A DNA stretch of 7,486 nt from an uncultured Gemmatimonadota bacterium (GTDB lineage: Bacteria > Gemmatimonadota > Gemmatimonadetes > Gemmatimonadales > Gemmatimonadaceae). The notes below the pieces were generated by a model. It was not told the origin of the DNA and made no database searches. It saw only the letters and a program-made list of their open reading frames with translations. The position numbers and the translations under genes are program-made. Each line of letters starts with the position of its first letter. The stretch's first letter is position 1. The stretch spans positions 1-7,486 of the forward strand of contig CAITQY010000527.1 of assembly GCA_903894655.1 (NCBI GenBank). Direction: 5' to 3'. Below are positions 1 to 5,112 of the stretch, one piece after another.

Positions 1-86
1 CCGCATCATTGGTCGCATCCATTGCGGTCGCCAACGCGCTCCGAGCGCTGCTGAAAGATCGCAGCCGATTGCTGATCGGCTACTGA
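1..86 (+). CDS. 3' end of an upstream acyltransferase gene copy (partial)
   Basis: The window opens inside a reading frame whose last 27 codons (from base 3) end in TGA at 84-86. They encode a hydrophobic, then basic tail ending in LLIGY, identical to the C-terminus of the complete acyltransferase gene that stops at 1444. Bases 1-86 match 1359-1444 without a difference. The fragment is therefore the tail of a second acyltransferase copy, either a full tandem duplicate or a remnant; the part that would decide lies left of the window. Identity at both DNA and protein level points to a recent duplication or to gene conversion. Confidence 0.75.
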   Translation, partial: ASLVASIAVANALRALLKDRSRLLIGY

Positions 87-155
87 CCGATCTTGCGACG
101 GGTACAGGCCCGTGCTCGCGGGTGCGAATGTCTAACGGGCAGACGGGAAAGACCG

Positions 156-209
156 AGTGCCGAGCAAAGGCCTCATGAATCGTCAGATCCATGAAACCCG
201 CTCGGCACT
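156..209 (+). other. Inverted repeat downstream of the acyltransferase tail (left copy)
   Basis: AGTGCCGAGC (156-165) and GCTCGGCACT (200-209) are perfect 10-bp complements separated by 34 bases. No T-run follows, so this is not a standard intrinsic terminator. The same structure recurs at 1514-1567, and the differences between the copies fall in the loop (168, 179), not in the stem. The right arm runs directly into the dispersed repeat element. A role in 3'-end protection or as part of the repeat is possible. Confidence 0.6.
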
Positions 210-280
210 GTGCACTAACGCTGCTGACTTCCGACCGCTATACCCAGTCAGACGCCAGAATTCTGTTCACTGAGTACTGG
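192..280 (+). repeat. Dispersed ~88-bp intergenic repeat, copy A
   Basis: This is one of four copies of a repeat found only between genes here. Shared features are GAAA-N2-CGCTCG, ACTGTG-N-ACTG, a CTGA..TCTGACC-N-CTATA core, GTCAGACGCC, the palindrome CAGAATTCTG (256-265) and an ACTG-rich right end. It lies between two genes of the same orientation (acyltransferase tail and complete acyltransferase). It matches copy B exactly in its right half, but bases 213-232 differ strongly. Confidence 0.75.
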
Positions 281-373
281 ACTATTTGAGGCGCCGTATC
301 GCGACGTACAGCAACCCCAGACGGCCGTAGCTGTCCTCCAACCCGTTATCATGAACACCCCGAGCGGTTCACA

Positions 374-1444
374 GTGATGCGAGCGGGCCACCCTGCTCGA
401 TTGTACGCGTTTGATAATTTCAGAGCGATAGCGATCGTCCTTATCGTGGCGGGGCACAGCTACGGCCCGTGGGTGATCGACACGTTCGCCGAGAAGTTCA
501 TCGCCAGCTTCATCACCGGCGGAACGGCGCTGTTTGTGCTCATCTCCGGATTTTTCTTCCATCATTCATTTTACAAGACGTTCGCGTGGTGGACGTTCCT
601 GCGCGCGAAGCTGATCAACGTCGGCGTTCCGTACCTGGTGCTTACCGGGGCGTACTGTGTAGTGGTGGGGTGGCTGTCTCCCGAGCACGTGCCAAGTACG
701 GGCGCGTTGCCGCTGTCAGCCGGTGGCATCGCTGATTTCATGCGATTGTACGGTCAGTATGCCTACGCCGGCAGCGCGTCGCCCGCCTACTGGTACGTGC
801 CGTTCATTCTCCTCGTATTTGCGGCGTCACCGCTCTTCGTACGCTTCATCAAGCTAACACTTCGAGTGCAGCTCGCCGTGCTCGGTGCGTCGCTACTTAT
901 GTCGGCAATCGTGCACAGGCCGTTGGACAACAACAATCCGTTCCACTCAGTGCTTTACTTCAGCTCCGTGTATTTACTCGGGATTCTGACCTCGGCCTAC
1001 CGGACGCATGTCTTCGCGTTTCTGCAACGATACGCGCTCGGCATTGGCGTACTGCTCGCTGTGGTCGCTGTGGTGAAAGTTCGCGTCGATGGCCATTACG
1101 ATAATCTGCATAAAGCCGAGATTTTCGCGTTCAATGGCATCGATGTCTTCCTCTTTCAGAAGTGCTTGCAAGCCGGGCTGATGCTGGGCCTGCTCGTGCG
1201 CTTTGCCGACCGGCGGATACCACTACTGCAGTACGTGGCTGAACGCAGTTTCGCCATTTTCTTCATTCACTATTGGGCGCAACTCTTGCTACGGAAGGCC
1301 ATCCCTTGGATGGGCGCCTCCGGTCTTCCAGGCTTCTACGTCGCCCTGATCATCGCCTCCGCATCATTGGTCGCATCCATTGCGGTCGCCAACGCGCTCC
1401 GAGCGCTGCTGAAAGATCGCAGCCGATTGCTGATCGGCTACTGA
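374..1444 (+). CDS. Acyltransferase-3 family integral membrane protein (OafA/YrhL-like)
   Basis: This 356-residue polytopic membrane protein has the signatures of the acyltransferase-3 family (Pfam Acyl_transf_3). The N-terminal FDNFRAIAIVLIVAGH segment holds the conserved Arg17 and the catalytic-type His28. LFVLISGFFF (53-62) matches the usual second membrane segment, and ERSFAIFFIHYW near residue 300 matches the late membrane segment with Ser and His. About ten hydrophobic segments follow in series. Members move acyl groups (often acetyl) onto sugars of exported polysaccharides, lipids or antibiotics across the inner membrane; the substrate here cannot be told. Length is typical for a stand-alone acyltransferase without an SGNH domain. 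GTG at 374 and ATG at 377 are both plausible starts, with a weak GAGCGG at 362-367. The start of the gene looks AT-richer than its neighbours, which may mean foreign origin. The last 86 bases are duplicated at the left edge of the window. Confidence 0.88.
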   Translation: MMRAGHPARLYAFDNFRAIAIVLIVAGHSYGPWVIDTFAEKFIASFITGGTALFVLISGFFFHHSFYKTFAWWTFLRAKLINVGVPYLVLTGAYCVVVGWLSPEHVPSTGALPLSAGGIADFMRLYGQYAYAGSASPAYWYVPFILLVFAASPLFVRFIKLTLRVQLAVLGASLLMSAIVHRPLDNNNPFHSVLYFSSVYLLGILTSAYRTHVFAFLQRYALGIGVLLAVVAVVKVRVDGHYDNLHKAEIFAFNGIDVFLFQKCLQAGLMLGLLVRFADRRIPLLQYVAERSFAIFFIHYWAQLLLRKAIPWMGASGLPGFYVALIIASASLVASIAVANALRALLKDRSRLLIGY

Positions 1445-1513
1445 CCGATCTTGCGACCGGTACAGGCCCGTGCTCGCGGGTGCGAATGTCTAACGGGCAG
1501 ACGGGAAAGACCG

Positions 1514-1567
1514 AGTGCCGAGCAACGGCCTCATGACTCGTCAGATCCATGAAACCCGCTCGGCACT
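1514..1567 (+). other. Inverted repeat downstream of the acyltransferase (right copy)
   Basis: Same 10-bp perfect stem as at 156-209 (AGTGCCGAGC / GCTCGGCACT) with a 34-base loop, starting about 70 bases after the acyltransferase stop. It lacks a T-tract. It could act as a 3'-end stem-loop for the acyltransferase mRNA, but the sequence does not prove this. Confidence 0.55.
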
Positions 1568-1638
1568 GTGGACTGCCGTTGCTGAAGTCTGACCGCTATA
1601 CCCAGTCAGACGCCAGAATTCTGTTCACTGAGTACTGG
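1550..1638 (+). repeat. Dispersed ~88-bp intergenic repeat, copy B
   Basis: Member of the same family as 192-280, 3801-3889 and, inverted, 3905-3986. Copy B resembles copy C at its left end (ACTGTGGACTG) and copy A at its right end (CAGAATTCTGTTCACTGAGT). It lies between convergent genes, the acyltransferase (+) and the AAA+ ATPase (-), as does the C/D pair. Confidence 0.75.
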
Positions 1639-1661
1639 GCCGTTACTGGGCTGTTCAGGGA

Positions 1662-3119
1662 TCAGCCGAAGTAATCCTGCTGTCCCTTGTTCCGTCGCGC
1701 TTCGCGTTCCGCCTTCCCGTACATCCCTTCATCCGACCGCGAGATCTTTCTCCGCGCCACCAGCGCTTCGAGGACCAGCTCGCAGGCCACGACGATCATC
1801 GCATCGTCGCCCTTCTTGGCGAGTCCGAGCGCGATCACTGTTTGCACGAGACCCGGGACCGTCTCGAAGCCCTGGCGCACGAGGTCCATCGCGATTTCGT
1901 CGGCCACCTGCAGTGCTCCGCCGCCATCGAACCACATGATCACGTCTTCGGCGTCGAGATCCCCGGCGCGTTCACGCAGGGTAGCATCGCAGGCGCGACG
2001 AATAAGATCCTTCGCGATCGTGGCGCCTCCCACGAGTTCTCCCTCGTACTCGAGCTCAATCTTGCCGGTGATGGCGGGCAGGGCGGCGTACACGTCGGCC
2101 ACGCGCGGCACGGCTTCGGTATCGCCGCTGCGCAGTGCGCGCTGTTCGGCATTTGACACCACGCTTTCCATGGCGGTGATCGGCATGCGCTGTGACACGC
2201 CGGAGCGCTTGTCGATGCGCTTATCGTCGCGTGCTTCGAAGGCGATGCGCTCCACCACTTCCTCGATCAAGTCGGGTACCCGAATCTGCACGCCATCGTT
2301 GCGCTGCGTCCACGCTTCCTGGCGCGTGATCGTGACGCCGAGTGCGACGCTCTCGGGGTAGTGCGTGATGATTTCGCTGCCGATGCGGTCCTTGAGCGGC
2401 GTGATGATCTTGCCGCGCGCCGTGTAGTCTTCGGGGTTGGCGGTGAAGCAGAGCAGGACATCGAGGGCGAGTCGCACCGGGTAGCCTTTGATCTGCACGT
2501 CGCCTTCTTGCATGATGTTGAACAAGCCTACCTGCACCTTGCCGGCGAGGTCGGGGAGTTCGTTCAGCGCGAAGATGCCGCGGTTGGCGCGCGGCAGCAT
2601 GCCGTAGTGGATCGTGAGCTCGTCGCCGAGAATGTGTCCACCGCGGGCGGCCTTGATGGGGTCCACGTCGCCGATGATGTCGGCGATGGTGGCGTCGGGC
2701 GTTGCGAGCTTTTCGACGTAGCGCTGATCGCGCGACACCCATCCGATCGGGGTCTCGTCGCCGTGCTCCTGAATGAGCTGCTTGGCGTACTTTGAGATCG
2801 GGGCGAACGGATCGTCATTCACTTCGCTCCCCGCGACCACCGGCATCTGCTCATCGAGCAGCGTGCCCAGCGCGCGGAGGATGCGCGACTTCGCCTGGCC
2901 GCGCAGGCCGAGCAAAATGAAGTTGTGGCGCGCGAGGAGCGCGTTCACGATCTGTGGCATCACGGTGTCCTCGTAGCCGAGGACACCACGGAACAGTGGA
3001 CCGCCGGCCCGCAGGCGAGCGATCAGATTCCGCCGAATCTCGTCTTTGACGGACTTCGGGCGATTCGTGGCGTAGGCCGAGCGCTTGAGGGCGCCGAGGG
3101 TGTCGGGGAGTCTGGACAC
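1662..3119 (-). CDS. MoxR/ChlI-like AAA+ ATPase
   Basis: This 485-residue protein has a complete AAA+ core. The Walker A loop GLRGQAKS (71-78) is a variant with Ala where the last Gly usually stands. Walker B is GIFALNELP (181-189) with Asn-Glu instead of Asp-Glu. Sensor 1 is FTANPED (225-231), and the PLKDRIG segment (241-247) likely holds the arginine finger. The Asn-Glu Walker B and the following helical region are typical of the MoxR/magnesium-chelatase-I branch, whose members remodel or activate partner proteins, usually with a von Willebrand A (VWA) protein. No VWA gene is in the window; the gene's 3' side is occupied by repeats and the acyltransferase. The start is GTG at 3117-3119 with no convincing Shine-Dalgarno, so the exact N-terminus is uncertain, although residues 1-40 look like a normal helical lead-in. 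Automatic pipelines often name this group magnesium chelatase or sigma-54 interacting; neither role is supported here. Confidence 0.88.
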   Translation of the reverse strand: MSRLPDTLGALKRSAYATNRPKSVKDEIRRNLIARLRAGGPLFRGVLGYEDTVMPQIVNALLARHNFILLGLRGQAKSRILRALGTLLDEQMPVVAGSEVNDDPFAPISKYAKQLIQEHGDETPIGWVSRDQRYVEKLATPDATIADIIGDVDPIKAARGGHILGDELTIHYGMLPRANRGIFALNELPDLAGKVQVGLFNIMQEGDVQIKGYPVRLALDVLLCFTANPEDYTARGKIITPLKDRIGSEIITHYPESVALGVTITRQEAWTQRNDGVQIRVPDLIEEVVERIAFEARDDKRIDKRSGVSQRMPITAMESVVSNAEQRALRSGDTEAVPRVADVYAALPAITGKIELEYEGELVGGATIAKDLIRRACDATLRERAGDLDAEDVIMWFDGGGALQVADEIAMDLVRQGFETVPGLVQTVIALGLAKKGDDAMIVVACELVLEALVARRKISRSDEGMYGKAEREARRNKGQQDYFG

Positions 3120-3211
3120 TGGTCTGGACTGAAGGTCGTACGGTGGGCGATCCTAGGGACCGCCGTTGACGTTAATACCTAGAGCGCATAAGGACGGCGA
3201 GTTGTGCCCGA

Positions 3212-3236
3212 TCGGCAAGTATTGGCCAATGGCCGA
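3212..3236. promoter_or_regulatory. Nested palindrome, possible operator
   Basis: The perfect 10-bp palindrome ATTGGCCAAT (3221-3230) sits inside a wider imperfect one (TCGGC at 3212-3216, GCCGA at 3232-3236). It lies about 95-115 bases upstream of the AAA+ start and about 105 bases upstream of the lipoprotein promoter, where a regulator could reach both. No regulator gene is adjacent, so this is only a candidate binding site. Confidence 0.3.
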
Positions 3237-3340
3237 ATTCCCAGACGCCGCTGCGCCTGCGTCCCCCGGAGACCAACGAAACCGTTGTGTCACAAACGCT
3301 TGACTCCGGTCGGAACTCTCTGGTCGGCGTGGGGTGGCTC

Positions 3341-3368
3341 TTGACAGCTGAGCTGGGAAACGTAACTT
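3341..3368 (+). promoter_or_regulatory. Sigma-70-type promoter for the lipoprotein gene
   Basis: A perfect -35 box TTGACA (3341-3346) is followed after 16 bases by TAACTT (3363-3368), which keeps the key first, second and last bases of the -10 consensus. A transcript would start near 3375 and have a leader of about 90 bases containing two stem-loops (3382-3406 and 3406-3432). The -10 box overlaps a short inverted repeat (3354-3372). Confidence 0.5.
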
Positions 3369-3381
3369 CCCACTGCTTGAA

Positions 3382-3432
3382 CCCCGTCGGCCTTCTGCCG
3401 GGGGGGCCGTGCGCTTTTTTGGGACGCACGGC
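3382..3432 (+). promoter_or_regulatory. Stem-loops in the leader of the lipoprotein mRNA
   Basis: Stem 1 pairs CCCCGTCGGC (3382-3391) with GCCGGGGGGG (3397-3406) around a CTTCT loop, with one wobble and one mismatch. Stem 2 pairs GCCGTGCG (3406-3413) with CGCACGGC (3425-3432) perfectly, with T6 (3415-3420) in its loop. The stems abut at base 3406. Stem 1 plus T6 resembles an intrinsic terminator, but the 8-base gap is too long for an efficient one. Stem 2 would bury part of the U-tract region in a loop. A choice between read-through and stopping is conceivable; a plain 5' mRNA-stabilising structure is equally possible. Confidence 0.4.
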
Positions 3433-3463
3433 GCAACCACCGCACCGTATGGAGTCCTCCACT

Positions 3464-3661
3464 ATGAAGCGCATCGCTCTCGTCGCTGCTGCACTCGTGT
3501 TCGCCGCCTGCTCTGCCAAGGAAGAGGCCCCGGCTGTTGATTCGGCCGCCGCTGCCCCGGCCGTTGCCGCCCCGGCGATGGATTCGGCCGCCATGGCCGC
3601 CCCGGCTATGGATTCGGCCGCGATGGCCGCTCCGGCCGCCGACACGACCAAGAAGATGTAA
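3464..3661 (+). CDS. Small Ala/Pro-rich predicted lipoprotein
   Basis: This 65-residue protein starts with a short basic N-region and a hydrophobic stretch (MKRIALVAAALVFAAC), giving a signal peptide with a lipobox-like end, FAAC, and Cys16 as the likely lipidated residue. Phe at -3 is less usual than Leu or Val. The mature part, about 50 residues, is Ala/Pro-rich with Met-Asp-Ser repeats (AAPAMDSAAM twice, then a worn third) and ends in TTKKM. It has no fold I recognise and is probably disordered and surface-tethered. ATG 3464 is chosen because GGAG (3451-3454) lies nine bases upstream and because the signal peptide begins there; an in-frame ATG at 3449 would add five residues. The gene has its own promoter (3341) and terminator (3694-3734), so it appears to be a single-gene unit. 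Function is unknown. Confidence 0.75.
   Translation: MKRIALVAAALVFAACSAKEEAPAVDSAAAAPAVAAPAMDSAAMAAPAMDSAAMAAPAADTTKKM
3566..3643 (+). repeat. 30-bp in-frame tandem repeat inside the lipoprotein gene
   Basis: Two full 30-bp units (3566-3595 and 3596-3625) differ only at synonymous sites and are followed by a degenerate partial unit to about 3643. An earlier, more diverged unit is visible from about 3527. Each unit encodes AAPAMDSAAM. Silent differences between units suggest the peptide repeat is kept while the DNA drifts. Unit number could vary between strains by slippage. Confidence 0.8.
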
Positions 3662-3693
3662 TCTTGGCGTCAGCAGTTCTTGACGTTAGCAGT

Positions 3694-3734
3694 AACGAAA
3701 AGGCGGGCGACGAAAGTCGCCCGCCTTTTTCGTT
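3694..3734. terminator. Strong intrinsic terminator, probably bidirectional
   Basis: AACGAAAAGGCGGGCGAC (3694-3711) pairs with GTCGCCCGCCTTTTTCGTT (3716-3734) around a GAAA tetraloop, with a single extra T on the right arm. The GC-rich stem is followed by T5 on the + strand, 33 bases after the lipoprotein stop. On the - strand the stem is followed by T4, so it could also stop read-through from the ygfZ operon. Confidence 0.92.
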
Positions 3735-3800
3735 GGGGGTCAGCGATCCGTCCGTGGCGCCAGCAATCTGGACCCAGCACGACCCATCAGCGCACGCCAC

Positions 3801-3889
3801 GAAATACGCTCGAAACTGTGGACTGAAGTTGGCTGAACTCTGACCACTATATGAAGTCTGACGCCAGAATTCTGAATACTGCACACTGG
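3801..3889 (+). repeat. Dispersed intergenic repeat, copy C
   Basis: Aligns to copy B (1550-1638) from GAAA-N2-CGCTCG through ACTGTGGACTG, the CTATA core, GACGCC and CAGAATTCTG (3865-3874). It carries a seven-base insertion (AATACTG, 3875-3881) near its right end. It is the left arm of an inverted pair with copy D. Confidence 0.75.
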
Positions 3890-3904
3890 CGCTGTACGAT
3901 CGGC

Positions 3905-3986
3905 CCAGTAGCCAGTGTACAGAGCTCAGGCGTCTGACCGTGTATAGTGGTCAGAGTTCAGCAAACTTCAGTGCTCAGTTCTGAGC
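3905..3986 (-). repeat. Dispersed intergenic repeat, copy D (inverted)
   Basis: The reverse complement of this stretch aligns to copies A-C. Bases 3943-3972 are complementary to 3822-3851 at 29 of 30 positions, and GCCAGTGT (3911-3918) pairs perfectly with ACACTGGC (3883-3890). Copies C and D can form a long imperfect hairpin of about 180 bases, ending four bases before the ygfZ stop. The arrangement resembles paired REP/BIME-type elements or a small MITE. I see no target-site duplication. Confidence 0.8.
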
Positions 3987-3990
3987 TTCG

Positions 3991-5109
3991 TTATTCGGCA
4001 AATGGGAGCTCACGGACTTCGGCGGTGATCGGGCCATCGCTTCCTTCCACGATCACCGTGTCGCCTTCCTGCACTTCGCGGCGCAGCATTGCGATGGCGA
4101 TCGGCCCGAGGCGCGGCGACATCACCGTGCTGCGTACGTCGCCGACCACTTTGCCGCTGGCGTCCACGATTGGCCCGTGCAGCGGCATCGCCGACGTGCC
4201 CAGAAGCCCGCGCAGCCGTCGATTCACATGGCCGCGGAAGTGGATGCGCGCCACCGTTTCCTGGCCCGTATAGCAGCCCTTCGTGAACGAGATGGCGCCG
4301 AGCGTATCGAGATTCGCTTCCTGTGGAATCGTGGTGTCGTCCATGTCGATGCCCCACGTCGGGCGCCCTCCTTCCACTTGGGCGATGTTCCACACCGCGC
4401 TCGTGGCGTGGCGGTACTCCGACTGCTCGAGATGCTCGCGCACGACGTCCGCGTCGCGCGCGTCGGCGAGGATGAGGAAGCCCGGCATCGATCCCATCAG
4501 CGGAGCGCGAATGAGCCGCACGGTGGCCGGGCCGATGTTCCAGAGGCCATGCTGCCACAGCGTCCAGGCGGCGAGCTCCGGCACCATCACGTCGCTGAGC
4601 GCTTCGACGGGATGATCGGCACCACGGAGAGACGTGACCGCCGCCGATGCCTGCGCGCCGTACAGCATCCATGTGGTCCACTTTTCCGATTCGTCTTCGA
4701 CCTTCGCGAGACGTGGATTCACGTACTTGCGAGCCGTCGCGAGCCACTGCGCGGCACAGCTGTGAGGCAGCGCGAGCATGAACGTTTCGTCGTCCATGCG
4801 GAAGATCAGCATGTCGCACAGCAGCTTGCCCTTGGGGGTCAGTGCAGCGGCATGCTGGCCTTCGCCGGGGCGAAGTTGCGTGACATCGTTCGTGACGAGT
4901 CCATTCAGCGCGTCAGCGGCCTTGGGTCCGCGGAACGTGCTCCACTGGTTCGCCGACTCAAACCACGCCGACTCGCGTCGCAGATCGGCGTAGCCCGCGC
5001 TGTCGTCGGCAGACAACGGGTCCGGATACACGAGAACGGGCGCCGCCGCGGCTGGTGCCGTTGCGCTTTCGGTGCTCGGGGAGTTCTCGTCAGTGTTGGA
5101 CAACGGCAT
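3991..5109 (-). CDS. ygfZ: YgfZ/GcvT-like folate-binding protein (iron-sulfur protein maintenance)
   Basis: This 372-residue protein belongs to the YgfZ branch of the aminomethyltransferase (GcvT) family. The hallmark motif KGCYTGQE lies at residues 277-284, with the essential-type Cys279, followed by VARIHFRGHVNRRLRGL. An earlier GLVTNDV matches the family's conserved N-terminal segment. YgfZ proteins use a folate cofactor to help assemble or repair certain [4Fe-4S] enzymes and affect tRNA thiomethylation through MiaB. The first 35 residues are Ala/Ser/Pro-rich and look like a non-conserved extension compared with the 326-residue E. coli protein. ATG 5109 is chosen: it lies three bases after the stop of the HAD-like gene, and a GAGG overlaps that junction, which suggests translational coupling. 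It is the last gene of the glycolate oxidase operon and is followed by the inverted repeat pair. Its placement next to glcF, which encodes two [4Fe-4S] motifs, supports a helper role for GlcF (inference). Confidence 0.9.
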   Translation of the reverse strand: MPLSNTDENSPSTESATAPAAAAPVLVYPDPLSADDSAGYADLRRESAWFESANQWSTFRGPKAADALNGLVTNDVTQLRPGEGQHAAALTPKGKLLCDMLIFRMDDETFMLALPHSCAAQWLATARKYVNPRLAKVEDESEKWTTWMLYGAQASAAVTSLRGADHPVEALSDVMVPELAAWTLWQHGLWNIGPATVRLIRAPLMGSMPGFLILADARDADVVREHLEQSEYRHATSAVWNIAQVEGGRPTWGIDMDDTTIPQEANLDTLGAISFTKGCYTGQETVARIHFRGHVNRRLRGLLGTSAMPLHGPIVDASGKVVGDVRSTVMSPRLGPIAIAMLRREVQEGDTVIVEGSDGPITAEVRELPFAE

Positions 5110-5112
5110 ACC

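Larger units (their letters stand above)
1..280 (+). repeat. 280-bp direct repeat, left copy (partner 1359-1638)
   Basis: Aligned to 1359-1638 without gaps, this stretch differs at 10 positions by my count: 100, 168, 179, 213, 217, 218, 221, 228, 229 and 232. It holds the last 27 acyltransferase codons, about 120 bp of downstream DNA with a 10-bp inverted repeat, and an 88-bp dispersed repeat element. Similarity stops abruptly after 280/1638. The left end is cut by the window, so the repeat may be longer. The 1358-bp offset is close to the length of one acyltransferase gene plus its flank, as expected for a tandem duplication. Confidence 0.95.
1359..1638 (+). repeat. 280-bp direct repeat, right copy (partner 1-280)
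   Basis: Counterpart of 1-280, with about 96% identity. It covers the acyltransferase C-terminus and stop and the downstream non-coding DNA, and ends 24 bases before the stop codon of the convergent AAA+ gene at 1662. Recombination between the two copies would delete or amplify one acyltransferase unit of 1358 bp. Confidence 0.95.
3120..3463. other. Non-coding stretch with several inverted repeats between divergent genes
   Basis: No convincing gene lies in these 344 bases between the divergent AAA+ and lipoprotein genes. A frame open from 3287 into the lipoprotein gene exists, but the lipoprotein signal and ribosome site place the true start at 3464. Inverted repeats are ATTGGCCAAT (3221-3230) nested in TCGGC/GCCGA (3212-3236); GACGC/GCGTC (3244-3263); CCGGAG/CTCCGG (3266-3309) enclosing CAACG-AAAC-CGTTG (3274-3287); TGGGAA/TTCCCA (3354-3372); a C/G-rich stem (3382-3406); and GCCGTGCG/CGCACGGC (3406-3432) with six T in its loop. 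The stretch must hold the promoters of both genes. It could also encode a small RNA, but it matches no RNA family I can name with confidence. Confidence 0.6.

Noticed and set aside
213..232. Variable patch as the target of a diversity-generating retroelement.
   Set aside because: It is non-coding, the changes are not restricted to adenine positions, and there is no reverse transcriptase in the window.
130..280. GTCTAAC (130-136) after the acyltransferase looks like one half of an integron attC site, and a gene flanked by repeats looks like a cassette array.
   Set aside because: No matching GTTRRRY box follows within the expected distance in either copy, the 88-bp repeats do not fold like attC, and the same repeat occurs as an inverted pair elsewhere. 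No integrase is visible.
1350..1638. Possible insertion sequence or terminal inverted repeats around the acyltransferase.
   Set aside because: The flanking repeats are direct, include the gene's own 3' end and show no target duplication or transposase; tandem duplication explains them better.
3190..3425. 6S RNA: a CTTGAACCCC stretch at 3376-3385 downstream of a structured region recalls the 3' half of 6S RNA.
   Set aside because: The partner GGTTCAAG strand of the characteristic hairpin is absent and I cannot find the closing stem or central bubble.
3287..3661. Longer 124-residue reading frame ending at the lipoprotein stop.
   Set aside because: The extension overlaps the promoter and leader hairpins, has unlike composition and no ribosome site, whereas ATG 3464 has GGAG and begins a signal peptide.
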